From NCBI GenBank assembly GCA_014843695.1, contig CM026398.1, positions 12,983,950 to 13,047,949 of the forward strand: a stretch of DNA of 64,000 nucleotides, given 5' to 3'. Source of the stretch: Archivesica marissinica. Taxonomy: Eukaryota; Mollusca; Bivalvia; Venerida; Vesicomyidae. A program made the translations under genes and the position numbers. Numbering within the stretch: the first letter of the stretch is position 1; every line of letters begins with the position of its first letter. Shown one piece after another: positions 37,164-50,000 of this stretch. The notes below the pieces were generated by a model. The model was given only the letters and a program-made list of their open reading frames with translations. It did no database searches and was not told where the DNA came from.

Positions 37164-37737
37164 TTACTGAGATGCAATGGATTCCAAGCAATATTGACTA
37201 CTTGAGCTTCTGATGGATTCCAAGCAATATTGACTACTTGAGCTTCTGATGGATTCCAAGCAATATTGACTACTTGAGCTTCTGATGGATTCCAAGCAAT
37301 ATTGACTACTTGAGCTTCTGGTGGATTCCAAGCAATATTGACTACTTGAACTTCTGATGGATTCCAAGCAATATTGACTACTTGAATTTCTGATGGATTC
37401 CAAGCAATATTGACTACTTGAGCTTCTGGTGGATTCTAAGTAATATTGACTACTTGAATTTCTGATGGATTCCAAGCAATATTGACTACTTGAGCTTCTG
37501 GTGGATTCTAAGTAATATTGACTACTTGAATTTCTGATGGATTCTAAGCAATATTGACTACTTGAGCTTCTGATGAATTCCAAGCAATATTGACTACTTG
37601 AGCTTCTGGTGGATTCTAAGTAATATTGACTATTTGAATTTCTGATGGATTCTAAGCAATATTGACTACTTGAGCTTCTGATGGATTCCAAGCAATATTG
37701 ACTACTTGAATTTCTGATGGATTCCAAGAAATATTTC
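37164..37737. repeat. 36-bp minisatellite, 16 copies, upstream of a kinesin exon
   Basis: Units contain gatggattccaagcaatatt followed by gactacttgagcttct. Variants are ccaagc/ctaagt and gagctt/gaattt. The array ends about 135 bp upstream of the first visible kinesin exon. The minus-strand ESIRSSSSQYCL-type frame is an artefact. Confidence 0.95.
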
Positions 37738-37872
37738 TACATGAAAGGATCGGTCATCTTGGTATACGTTTTCCTTTTCCGGGTTAGGTGTTCTCACTTT
37801 ATTATTATTTATATATAAATATATTATCTGTGTTTTGATAAGAATATTTAAAATACCCTTAACATAATCAAG

Positions 37873-38070
37873 AATTCTCGCGAGAAATCAAAAGGATGTC
37901 GACGGGCGGTATCTATGATTGGTAATGCGACGTTCGTTTCTGACCCTTTCTGCAACGTAACCCCGTCTAGGCAGTTCACGTTCGATCACTCCTATTGGTC
38001 ACATGATGGTTTCCAGCTATCTGACGACGGCTATATCATGCCCGAAGACGGGAACAAGTATGCAGATCAG
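37873..38070 (+). CDS. kinesin exon a (NSRE to YADQ)
   Basis: 66 codons, phase 0 at both ends. The acceptor is catcaag|AAT; an in-frame stop at 37849 rules out extension further left. The donor is CAG|gtaagt. It encodes NSREKSKG, FTFDHSYWSHDGF and GNKYADQ. The polypyrimidine tract is weak. Confidence 0.9.
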
Positions 38071-41000
38071 GTAAGTCTTGGAAGTTCGAACCCGCGCAAC
38101 AAGAAGCTATGTTGCCCAACTTGAGTCCGCACGCTTGTATTGAGATTGAACTAGAAAACAGGCCGTACAATTTATGCGTATGGCAAATCAGACCATTTCC
38201 ACTACAATGTTGTATAATGTGACTTAGAAACTTAAAGTTTGCCTCTCACACAATGACATCATTACTTTGATATTAATGTTCACCACGTGACAGCAGACAT
38301 GGCACATGCGCAGTGAGTATATGTACGCACACACCTTCGCATACTTATTGGGTTCATAAAAAAACAAACGCCGCAATATGTAACGAAACAGATGTTTTAA
38401 TTGGTTAATAGACTAACAGGCGCGTAGCTAAAACGCAAAAACGCAGCAGCGTACACATCGTTTGGAAAAATCAGAAAATTAAATAGTCCAAAAATGGAAT
38501 AAATAACTAAAGGATGGGTAGGTGTACATGAGGATACATAAAGAACATCAATATATTATGCCTCCTAGTCTGGGCGCACTTTCAGTGCTCACATATTTGC
38601 GTACACATCATTGTTGTCTGGCTACGCCCCAGACTAAAGCAAACTGATAAAAAAAAAAAGATTACAGAATATTCATGACCTGCAGTTTATCGTACCAAAT
38701 GTGAACATATGACGTCATACACGTAGCATGATGACGTCACGAAAGGTTTGTTAGGCATTGAATAATAAAGCAATGTTTATTGGGCAGGTTATTTTGAGCA
38801 TTTTTACGCATGAAAGTAGGATACATTGCTCTCCATTTGATAGTCTGTTAACTTCTATTATATGTACATTTCGTGTATAAAATAAGGGAATCATTTACTT
38901 CAAATTCATAACTGTTTTCAACCTTACTAAATTTCGAAGAGTTTATAGGCCCCCTACTTTTATATTTTAGAATTATTGTTCATTACAATTAAGCACATCA
39001 AATACTGTATCTCTTTGCGCAGACAAACACTGCCATTCAGGTTAGACAATTAATTAGTATGCAAACATACCCGCTTACAGAGGTTACAGAAGTTTGGTCC
39101 ATCGTTCGATTCCCATTTTATCTAGCTGGTTTCGCAATTGGGAATCGTGTCAGATTAGTTTTATAAACATTATTCATTTGTTCTGTTACATATATATCAT
39201 AAATGGTTCAGATTAGGACCAGTCAGTAACCAGGCTTACGCAACTTGTCACAAAAATATACAAATCATAGGCGTTCCAAACATAGATTCACCCATTGGCT
39301 GCCCGATCTGAGTAGGTGTGTTTTCGAACTGCGCATGTGCAGATCCAAGCAATAGTTTTAGATTCTCGAGTCACAGTTAACTCTAGAATTCTGAAACAGA
39401 TGTACGCATAAATAAATAAAAATAAAAATGTTCATACATTTAAATTGGATATTTTAACTATGGCCTGTCCGCCTCCGTGGTCGAGTGGTTAAGGTCTCTG
39501 ACTTGTATACCACTGTAATCTATCATCTCTGATGGTCACGGGTTCGAGCCCCGCTCAGACCATGTCTCATTTATATAAAAAAGTTGGCAGTTTCTTACGG
39601 AGGTTGGTGCACCAAGTACTGGTTAACTGTTGGAGCATGCTCAGGAAAGGTGTTGTTAGGTAAACTGCCCGTCGCTCAAATGGGAAACCGGTTAAATAAA
39701 CTTAAATTAAAAAAAAATTAACTATAGCCCGAACACCCCGGTACCCCACCCTAAGTGAGTTCCCCAACTACATACAGCAAACATAAAACTAACCCCGAGA
39801 GTCGGGTCGTCAACATTTCCTATACAATATACGTCTTTACGTTTCAGAGGCGATTGTTTACGGATTTAGGTACCGGTCTGCTGCAGAGTGCCTGGTCGGG
39901 GTATAACTGTACTCTGTTTGCGTACGGACAGACGGGAAGCGGCAAAACCTACTCAATGATGGGATACGGACCTAATAAAGGTTGGTGTCAAAGTATACTT
40001 GAATGATGGATTGCTGATCGAATAAAGATTGGAATTTATAATTGCAAGTTATGGTAGGTGTCATATAGTATTTTAGAATTTAGCAAGTTGTCCGTGTCTT
40101 ACATAATGTACAGGCCCGTAGCCAGCTTTTTATGGGGATCGTTCGAGTGCCAGAAGGGACTTCGAGGTCCCTAACGGACCGATGCCGCTAGGGGGTCCGA
40201 TGGCATGCGGTCCCCCATGAACATTTATTTTGAAAGCTAGGCGGTCTGAATGTTCTTGCATTGAACATAGTAATAAAGCAACATCACGCTCCGATCCCCC
40301 CTAGCTACGGACCCCCCTAGCTACGGGCCTGGTGTATTGTACAGATTGGTCCGCTGTATCATATACATGCGTGTTTATGCATGTAATATTTCATGCAATG
40401 TCATGTCAAGCAAATATGGAATCTTGTAACTTTGTGAATATTAATCACAGGAATGGTGCCGATGTTATCTGAGAGATTGTTCAATGAGATCGCAAGGAAG
40501 GGCCAACATTCGGGAGTCATTTATCAGGTAAATAGCATGAGATGATTTAAACTGAAGCATTCCCATCTACACCAATCGCTGGTCGGACAAACTCGTCAAA
40601 TTCAGGAATGAAAATGGAACGTAGATGTGAAATATATTATGAAATAAAATTCAGCTAACATTTTGTTGTTACGGTAACACGCTATTTTATAAATCTGAAC
40701 TATATAATACTGTATTACAAGGCATATATCCAATCTGAACTATATAATACTGTATTACAAGGCATATATCCAATCTGAACTATATAATACTGTATTACAA
40801 GGCATATATCCAATCTGAACTATATAATACTGTATTACAAGGCATATATCCAATCTGAACTATATAATACTGTATTACAAGGCATATATCCAATCACATT
40901 GTTATTATTGTTGTATCACCAGGGAAGCACCACCCAACACAATACAGATACGATCCAAAATTATGTTTCTTTGCATGCACCAATGTCTGAAATTAATATC

Positions 41001-42295
41001 GTTTCGATTTAAATATTTGATTGCAACTTGTTTACAAGTAGGGACACACAATTTACAATTACATATCACGTCATTACTCTCAAATTTCTAACATTCATAA
41101 ATCATGATGGTGGATTTACGTTTATTTATCGTCGCTACCGGTTGCCCATATGAGCGACGCCTCCTGAAGAGATTAGTCATTTTAGATTTGTGGAGGATAG
41201 TGCAATGATACAGAAAGATACCTATTCCAGAGTCTCCTCTGGTTCTTTTACGTGCACGGTGTAAAGCACCGACACGAGACCTCGGTTTAACATCCCATCT
41301 GAAAGACCTGCGATCCCTGGATTACCAGTCCAGCGTGTTACCAATGGACTACAGCTCCGTGTGTGTGTTTTACGTTTATTTATCGTTGCTACCGGTTGCC
41401 CATATGAGCGACGCCTGCTGAAGAGATTAGTAATTATATATATATATATATGGCACTGGTTAATTATCGTTCAAACACTTTTATTGTCGATGCATACCAA
41501 AACATCCTATGACAATCTCCATTTAAACATATACCGTCTCCGTGATCTAGTGGATAAGGCGTCCGCCTACGGAGTGGGATGTCGAAGGTTCCAACCTCGT
41601 CAGGTGTGTGTTCTGATATGGCCGGTTGGTGAGCCGCCAACTAGTTAAATAATGGCGATTGCCTGGCCTACACGCATATAATTCGGGAAGTACTGATGTT
41701 CTTACAAAAAAGGGTATCTCATAAGTCAGTAATGGCGGGCCCTTTCAATAGGGGTTATACTAAAATAAACAAACACTTTACTATATAACATTTTCTAAGT
41801 GCAAAAGGATTAGGCTACACGTTTTGACAACATTAGCAACATCCCTTTCCAAAATGTCAATTTTACTATCAATGTTTTCCGAGGTATGTATTATTAAATA
41901 ATATAAACACGTTTTCAAAGAATATTATTTAATAAGAAAAATACGTGATAAGTTAATTACAGACGGATATGTAGTCCAGTGGTAACACGCTGGACTGGTA
42001 ATCCAGGGATCGCAGGTTCGATCCCCCGTCTGACCCTAATAAAATTAACAGTCTTTCAGATGGGACGTTAAACCGAGGTCTCGTGTCGGTGCTTTACACC
42101 GTGCACGTAAAAGAACCAGAGGAGACTCTGGAATGGGTCTCTATCTGTATCATTGCACTATCCTCCAAAATCTAAACTGACTAATCTCTTCAGGAGGCGT
42201 CGCTCATATGGGTAACCGGTAGCGACGATAAATAAACGTAAAACACACACACATAAGTTAATAGAATACTACATGTATTTTGCACAGTGCATATG

Positions 42296-42336
<41 letters not shown>

Positions 42337-44044
42337 GTCGGTATAGCCGGTATCTATTCATATGGTGACTTTTGACCAACGGAATAGTTTTCAAAAAGCA
42401 GTAACAATGTACATAATTATTTGAATGAACATTGCAATACAGTAATTGTAGAAGTCGTGATAGCGAAGTGAATGCGCGTTCGCTTCAGGTGCGAAAGGTC
42501 CGGAGTTCGAGCCCCGCTTGAGCCGTTACGATTGTGCCCTTGGGCAAGGCATTTAAATTCCACGTTGCCTCTTCTCTCTCCCTCGTGGCGATGGATTCCA
42601 TCAGGAATGAGGTCTCGAGAGTGATTAATATAAGTTGAAAGAACTTGTTTCGCAATCGAGCTAAAATAAATTTGTATAAACTAATTGTTACTTCAGATAT
42701 TGATCTATTTATTCCATGACCTAGATAGTAAATGTACAAGAAATCCTTAGAATACTCTGGTCCAAATACTAGTATATGTAGCAGACTACCATTTTAAATT
42801 AAGACATCCGGGTCTTCAATACAATGTCCTTGACACCATGTTTCAGGTGTCATTCAGTATGCTGGAGATCTACAACGAGAAGGTGTACGATCTGCTGCAG
42901 AGTGACAAACAGACGAGGACAAGTCTACCAGTGAGGATGACCCTCAAGAACGGTTTCTGTGGTAACGCACACTTATATCTTACCTAATAATGTATGTTAC
43001 TATGAAATATAATCCACATCACCCACATTCACTTCCGTATGGGCTTCCGTGAACGAGTGGCTGATAACGCTACCTTCCGTGAACGAGTGGCTGATAACGC
43101 TACCTTCCGTGAACGAGTGGCTGATAACGCTACCTTCCGTGAACGAGTGGCTGATAACGCTACCTTCCGTGAACGAGTGGCTGATAACGTTACCTTCCGT
43201 GAACGAGTGGCTGATAACGCTACCTTCCGTGAACGAGTGGCTGATAACGCTACCTTCCGTGAACGAGTGGCTGATAACGCTACCTTCCGTGAACGAGTGG
43301 CTGATAACGCTACCTTCCGTGAACGAGTGGCTGATAACGCTACCTTCAAATCATTTGCCCGCCCCATCAGAGCAGTAAGTTCAAATCATTGAGGCGTTGA
43401 ATTCTTTTAGTAGGTAAATTATCAAACTAGTCCTAACTCAAGTTTGCGTAAGGTATGTGGTTCTACTTTTTGTACGACAGTACGTTGCACCGGTTGTTAG
43501 CTTCCGTTATGCCAGCCGGTCAGACTCTACTATTGAAATCTCCATTGGCCTGCATTTTAGCGTACATACCCCGATCTATGTTCCCCAAAAATAGCTTGGA
43601 CACAAAAACATTACCTTAGCAGACACCTGAATATGGCATTTTCAATAGAGTTAAACAATTTTATTATTTTTAAATTTCTCACCAAAGACTTCCACCCCTA
43701 CTATGAAGGTATGTTGGTGGTGAATGTTCCACGTACACCTATATTTATAATATGCTGCTCTAAAATAGTACACAAATGCAGCTGATAATTTGTATTTACG
43801 GGCCTACCTACACTTTTTCAATAAATGCTGCACAATTTATATAGCAGTATCTGACCTCCATTTCGACGCCATGTTGTTCTAGCCTGTTGTACATATTCCC
43901 TGTACATTCTCCATCGGTACCCACAGACGGATCTGTAGTCTAGTGGTAACACGCTGGACTGGTAATCCAGGGATCGCAGGTTCGACCCCCCGTCTGACAC
44001 TCATATGGGCAACCGGTAGATAAATAAACGGATTTACGTTTTAA

Positions 44045-44084
<40 letters not shown>

Positions 44085-47000
44085 CTTAATTTTGTGACGT
44101 CATGTTGTTAGACAAATTTTAGTCGAATGAAAAATTGTAAACAACGAAACATAGTTCTCAATGAAATCCCCAGTCGAATACGGCACCTTACCAATGAAGA
44201 ACAGCCAAGGGAAGTAAGTCATATATGTTAGTCCGGTTGAGGCTGTTAGAGACTAAATTATTTATTAAACTAATGTTATCTTACGGGTTTTAGTTGTTTC
44301 ATACCAATGTTTGGTAATCAGACGGTGTTATTGATATAGTGGTCTGGGATTGGTTGCAAAAGTGTAGGGAAGCCCTTAAGAGTTATTGATACATGAACTG
44401 ATTGGCTGAGTAGGTATTGTCACAAATGGTGACAATGACTTCTAAATATTAAAATACAATATATGAGCTGCATTCTGGAATAATTAAAAATATTTGCAGA
44501 CAATATGGTGACAAATAAACAGTATATTATAAATGCAGGTGTCAGTGCAACATTCACCACTAAATTACCTTCAGAGTGGGAAATAAAAAAAACCCGCAAT
44601 CGGTCAACCCCATTGAAATTTGACATTTTTCTGTGGCTCAAAGGCCAGTCTGTTGAAAACTACTGTCTTTTGTGCCAAACTATTTTGGGGGAAATATAAT
44701 GGGACTGTATGTTATAATGGTGATGGAAATTGCAATAGCGGTGTCTGACCTAAAGAACAGGAATATAGCGGAAATAATAAGAGGATATTTGTTTCAGTGA
44801 ATAACCGAATTATATTTCACAAAATGAACATTGAAAGCATTATTACCACGAGTGGCACTGGACATGATTAATAATAGCCTTCAATTTTATTGAATGAATA
44901 TTATTCGATCAGTCGCTTAAAGCAAAACATATTATTTTTATATTATGCTGAAAAAAAAGTTTTATAACAGAAAACGATGCATTGGTGCGCTAGAACGACA
45001 TGCTTAGACTACCATAAATGACGTCATACATGACCTCACTTACAGCTTGAAACCGAAAACGTTCGCGTTGACAACATTTCAATATACAGCGGCTAGGTAC
45101 CACGCATGCAAAGCAGTGAGAAATAAAATGTGTTTTTCCACTGATTTCAACACATTTGATTTCACTGATAAATGTCTATATTTCATTGGAAAGCACAAAC
45201 TAAAACTGTTATTGAGAGTGTGTGTTTTACGTTTATTTATCGTCGCTACCGGTTGCCCATATGAGCGACGCCTCCTGGAGATATTAGTCATTTTAGATTT
45301 TGGAGGATAGTGCAATGATACAGACAGAGACCCATTCCAGAGTCTTCTCTGGTTCTTTTACGTGCACGGTGTACAACACAGACACGAGACCTCGGTTTAA
45401 CGTCCCATCTGAAAGACTGTTAATTTTATTAGGGTCAGACGGGGGATCGAATCTGCGATCCCTGGATTACCATTCCAGCGTGTTACCACTGGACTACAGA
45501 TCCGTCTGTTGTTATTGAGATCTGACCATTAAGTATTATATATCCTTTCGTCTGTAGTTGATGGGCTACAATCGTACCCGGTATCCAGCTACAGAGACAT
45601 TGAATACTACATCGAGGAGTGTAATAAACACCGGACAGTAGCAGTCACCAAAATGAACGAAACGAGCAGGCAAGTACATTAAATGCATTTATATATACGT
45701 TTAAACGAGCAGGCAAGTACATTAAATGCATTTATATAATTATACATTAAGCATTCGATTTCCTTACACCTTCCAATGAATGTGGAAGATGGCATTTTCT
45801 CTGTCACTGCTTGAGTTTCGTATTCCTCCGATGTTAGAATCTGATGTGCATTTGTATTGTTGGCTATTTTCTGACAACCATGAGCAGTTAATTATAAAGT
45901 AATATAATTATTCTAATGAATTTGTTTTGTCTGCAGTTTTTAATTTTGATAGCAAACAGAAACTAACTTGAAAATTATACAAGAACTATTTATTATGGAC
46001 GTTCACACTAACACGTGTGGTAGTGGGGTTGTGTATTGTTGAGGAAAGAGACTCACATGGTAGTTAAAATGAATTAAATTTGATAACAAATATTATATTA
46101 GCCGAAATCAATGGAAATATTTGTGTTTATTAGTGTAAGATTAAGAGAATATTTGTTTGTTTCAGTGTATGATTGAATTATTTGCATACACTATTTCATT
46201 TAATAGTTTTATACGTGGGCCGCCTCGTCACGGAGGTTCAGTGGGCAATCGATTGCCAGTTCTGTACGTAGGCCGCCTCGTCACGGAGAATCAGAGGGCA
46301 TTCGATTGCAAGTGATGTACGTGGGCAGCCTCGTAACGGAGGTTCAGTGGGCAATCGATTGCCAGTTCTGTATATGAGCCGCCTCGTCACAGAGGGTCAG
46401 AGGGCAATCGATTGCCAGTTTTGTACGTGGGCCGCCTCGTCATGGAGGTTCAGAGGGCAATCGATTGCCAGTTCTGTACGTAGGCCTCCTCGCCACGGAG
46501 GTTCAGAGACATAATCGACAACACACTGTTGCTAACATACCGGTATACAAATATACATTTTACACAATATATAGCGATACATGTATGAACAGGGATGAGA
46601 ACTTAAAGCTATAGTCATTCTGCTATTACTACGTATTGTAGTTACGATTTGACAGTGTTGTCATCTTATCCAAGCTATTTCAACTAAGAACTAACAACAC
46701 GTGAAGCAGATACAGTCAAAGGAAAACGTTTTAATAAAAGATACTTTTAGCTTCGTACTCTATCCTTTGCATTATGTATGTTGTTGTATGTTATATGTGA
46801 TTTATGGCTTGCAATAAATATTGTCTAAACCCACGTCAAAGTCAAATCTTTATTTCCTCCTTAATATATAATGGGAGATAGACAAAGAAGCAAACAAACA
46901 ATACATACATTGAACGTGTTACATAGAACATAATCATAAAGTGGCGGAACCTATGCTCGGCGTAGTCCTATGCTCAGCGCATTCCTATGCTCGTATTCCT

Positions 47001-50000
47001 ATGCTCGGCGTATTCCTATGCTCAGCGTATTCCTATGCTCGGCGTATTCGGCGTATTCCTATGCTCGGCGTATTCGGCGTATTCCTATGCTCGGCGTATT
47101 CCTATGCTCGGCGTATTCCTATGCTCAGCGTATTCCTATGCTCGGCGTATTCGGCGTATTCCTATGCTCGGCGTATTCCTATGCTCGGCGTATTCCTATG
47201 CTCGGCGTATTCCTATGCTCGGCGTATTCTATGCCTGGCGTATTCCTATGCTCGGCGTATTCCTATGCTCGGCGTATTCCTATGCTCGGCGTATTCCTAT
47301 GCTCTGCGTATTCGGCGTATTCCTATGCTCGGCGTATTCGGCGTATTCCTATGCTCGGCGTATTCCTATGCTCGGCGTATTCGGCGTATTCCTATGCTCG
47401 GCGTATTCCTATGTTCGGCGTATTCGGCGTATTCGGCGTATTCGGCGTATTCCTATGCTCGGCGTATTCCTATGATCGGCGTATTCGGCGTATTACTATG
47501 CTCGGCGTATTCCTATGCTCGGCGTATTCCTATGCTCGGCGTATTCTGGCGTATTCCTATGCTCGGCGTATTCCTATGCTCGGCGTATTCCTATGCTCGG
47601 CGTATTCCTATGCTCGGCGTATTCTGGCGTATTCCTATGCTCGGCGTATTCCTATGCTCGGCGTATTCGGCGTATTCCTATGCTCGGCGTATTCCTATGC
47701 TCGGCGTATTCTGGCGTATTCCTATGCTCGGCGTATTCCTATGCTCGGCGTATTCTGGCGTATTCCTATGCTCGGCGTATTCCTATGCTCGGCGTATTCG
47801 GCGTATTCCTATGCTCGGCGTATTCGGCGTATTCCTATGCTCGGCGTATTCGGCGTATCCTATGCTCGGCGTATTCCTATGCTCGGCGTATTCGGCGTAT
47901 TCCTATGCTCGGCGTATTCCTATGTTCGGCGTATTCGGCGTATTCGGCGTATTCGGCGTATTCCTATGCTCGGCGTATTCCTATGATCGGCGTATTCGGC
48001 GTATTACTATGCTCGGCGTATTCCTATGCTCGGCGTATTCCTATGCTCGGCGTATTCTGGCGTATTCCTATGCTCGGCGTATTCCTATGCTCGGCGTATT
48101 CCTATGCTCGGCGTATTCCTATGCTCGGCGTATTCTGGCGTATTCCCATGCTCGGCGTATTCCTATGCTCGGCGTATTCGGCGTATTCCTATGCTCGGCG
48201 TATTCCTATGCTCGGCGTATTCTGGCGTATTCCTATGCTCGGCGTATTCCTATGCTCGGCGTATTCTGGCGTATTCCTATGCTCGGCGTATTACTATGCT
48301 CGGCGTATTCTGGGGTATTCCTATGCTCGGCGTATTCCTATGCTCGGCGTATTACTATGCTCGGCGTATTCCTATGCTCGGCGTATTCCTATGCTCGGCG
48401 TATTCCTATGCTCGGCGTATTCCTATGCTCGGCGTATTCCTATGCTCGGCGTATTACTATGCTCGGCGTATTCCTATGCTCGGCGTATTCCTATGCTCGG
48501 CGTATTCTGGCGTATTCCTATGCTCGGCGTATTCCTATGCTCGGCGTATTCCTATGCTCGGCGTATTCTGGCGTATTACTATGCTCGGCGGCGTATTCCT
48601 ATGCTCGGCGTATTCCTATGCTCGGCGTATTCTGGCGTATTCCTATGCTCGGCGTATTCCTATGCTCGGCGTATTACTATGCTCGGCGTATTCCTATGCT
48701 CGGCGTATTCCTATGCTCGGCGTATTCTGGCGTATTCCTATGCTCGGCGTATTCCTATGCTCGGCGTATTCCTATGCTCGGCGTATTCCTATGCTCGGCG
48801 TATTCTGGCGTATTCCTATGCTCGGCGTATTCCTATGCTCGGCGTATTCTGGCGTATTCCTATGCTCGGCGTATTCGGCGTATTCCTATGCTCGGCGTAT
48901 TCCTATGCTCGGCGTATTCTGGCGTATTCCTATGCTCGGCGTATTCGGCGTATTCCTATGCTCGGCGTATTCGGTGTATTCCTATGCTCGGCGTATTCCT
49001 ATGCTCGGCGTATTGTTTCCATTTACATCCGTATTTAAAATATTTAAATAGTTTTAATCTATTTTCGGGTGAAGCATGGTTCAATAGCATTCCGTTGAGC
49101 ATACCGAGAGCCTAATACAACTGTCACCTGACTGGTTCAGTAGCCGAATATAAACAGACAACTTTTTAGGAGAATTTTTTCCACCGAAATGATGCGGTTT
49201 ATGAGCATTTCAGGTAGCTATCCGGATTGGGGAAAAATGTACAAATAACCCGAAAAAACGTTTCTTATTAGTTGTAATATTGTTAGTTATTGATGTTACT
49301 AAGTCTAAATAATATATTTAACATTTACCCATGCATAAATTAAAAACACTTCATGTACGCCGTGCATAGGTGCCCAAAAGTATCTAGTTCCCCATGGAAA
49401 CAGGTGCCGTTGTGATAGCTGTATTGAGGCACATGGTCACGTAATGAAGCTAAAATTTTCAACAACACATTTTTGAAAGTTGTATTCACGACTTAAGAAA
49501 ATAATAATATACGGCAAGTGCATTTAACTTTTTTTTATAGGCCATGATATGTAGGATTTACGCCGAGCATAGGTTCCACCACTCTACACTATTAAGATGA
49601 TACAAGTGCATACTATAATATAGTAATTAATTGGGAAAGTTGTAATTGAGGTTGATTCGGGAGAAATGGGGAACGGATAAAGGGATGAACAGGATAGATT
49701 ATTCGCAGGGCCGTCGCTGGAGCTATTTTTATGATACGCACGGCCAAATATGCTTGTTTGTCGAGTGAGCATAGCGAGCGAGTACGCTAGGGGGGTCCGG
49801 GGGCATGCCCTCCCCTGAGATTTTTTTAAATGAAGCAATTTCCTGCATTCCAATGCATTTTGTAGCATACAATTGCAGGACTAAAGTTCTTACGACAATC
49901 CGTATACAGGTATAAATTAAGGCAGATGTATAATATACATGATCTATCGCCCTTATCAATTAAAATAACACAAACTAAATGTCGACACATCATCACGGCG

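Noticed and set aside
41959..42040. Functional tRNA gene
   Set aside because: The tRNA-like sequence is the head of SINE family A. It continues into the SINE body, has a target duplication, and recurs throughout the window. The same applies to the other tRNA-like heads.
44505..44699. 64-codon frame in kinesin intron 4
   Set aside because: No motif and no splice signals, and it lies within an intron of the kinesin gene.
45670..45675. GT donor for kinesin intron 5 by shifting the exon end
   Set aside because: The nearest GT (gcaaGT) would add residues and break the NETSSRAH motif and the phase with the next exon. The GC donor is the only consistent solution.
46946..49014. 724-codon frame with CSAYSYARRIPMLGVF repeats
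   Set aside because: It is minisatellite translation and lies inside a kinesin intron.
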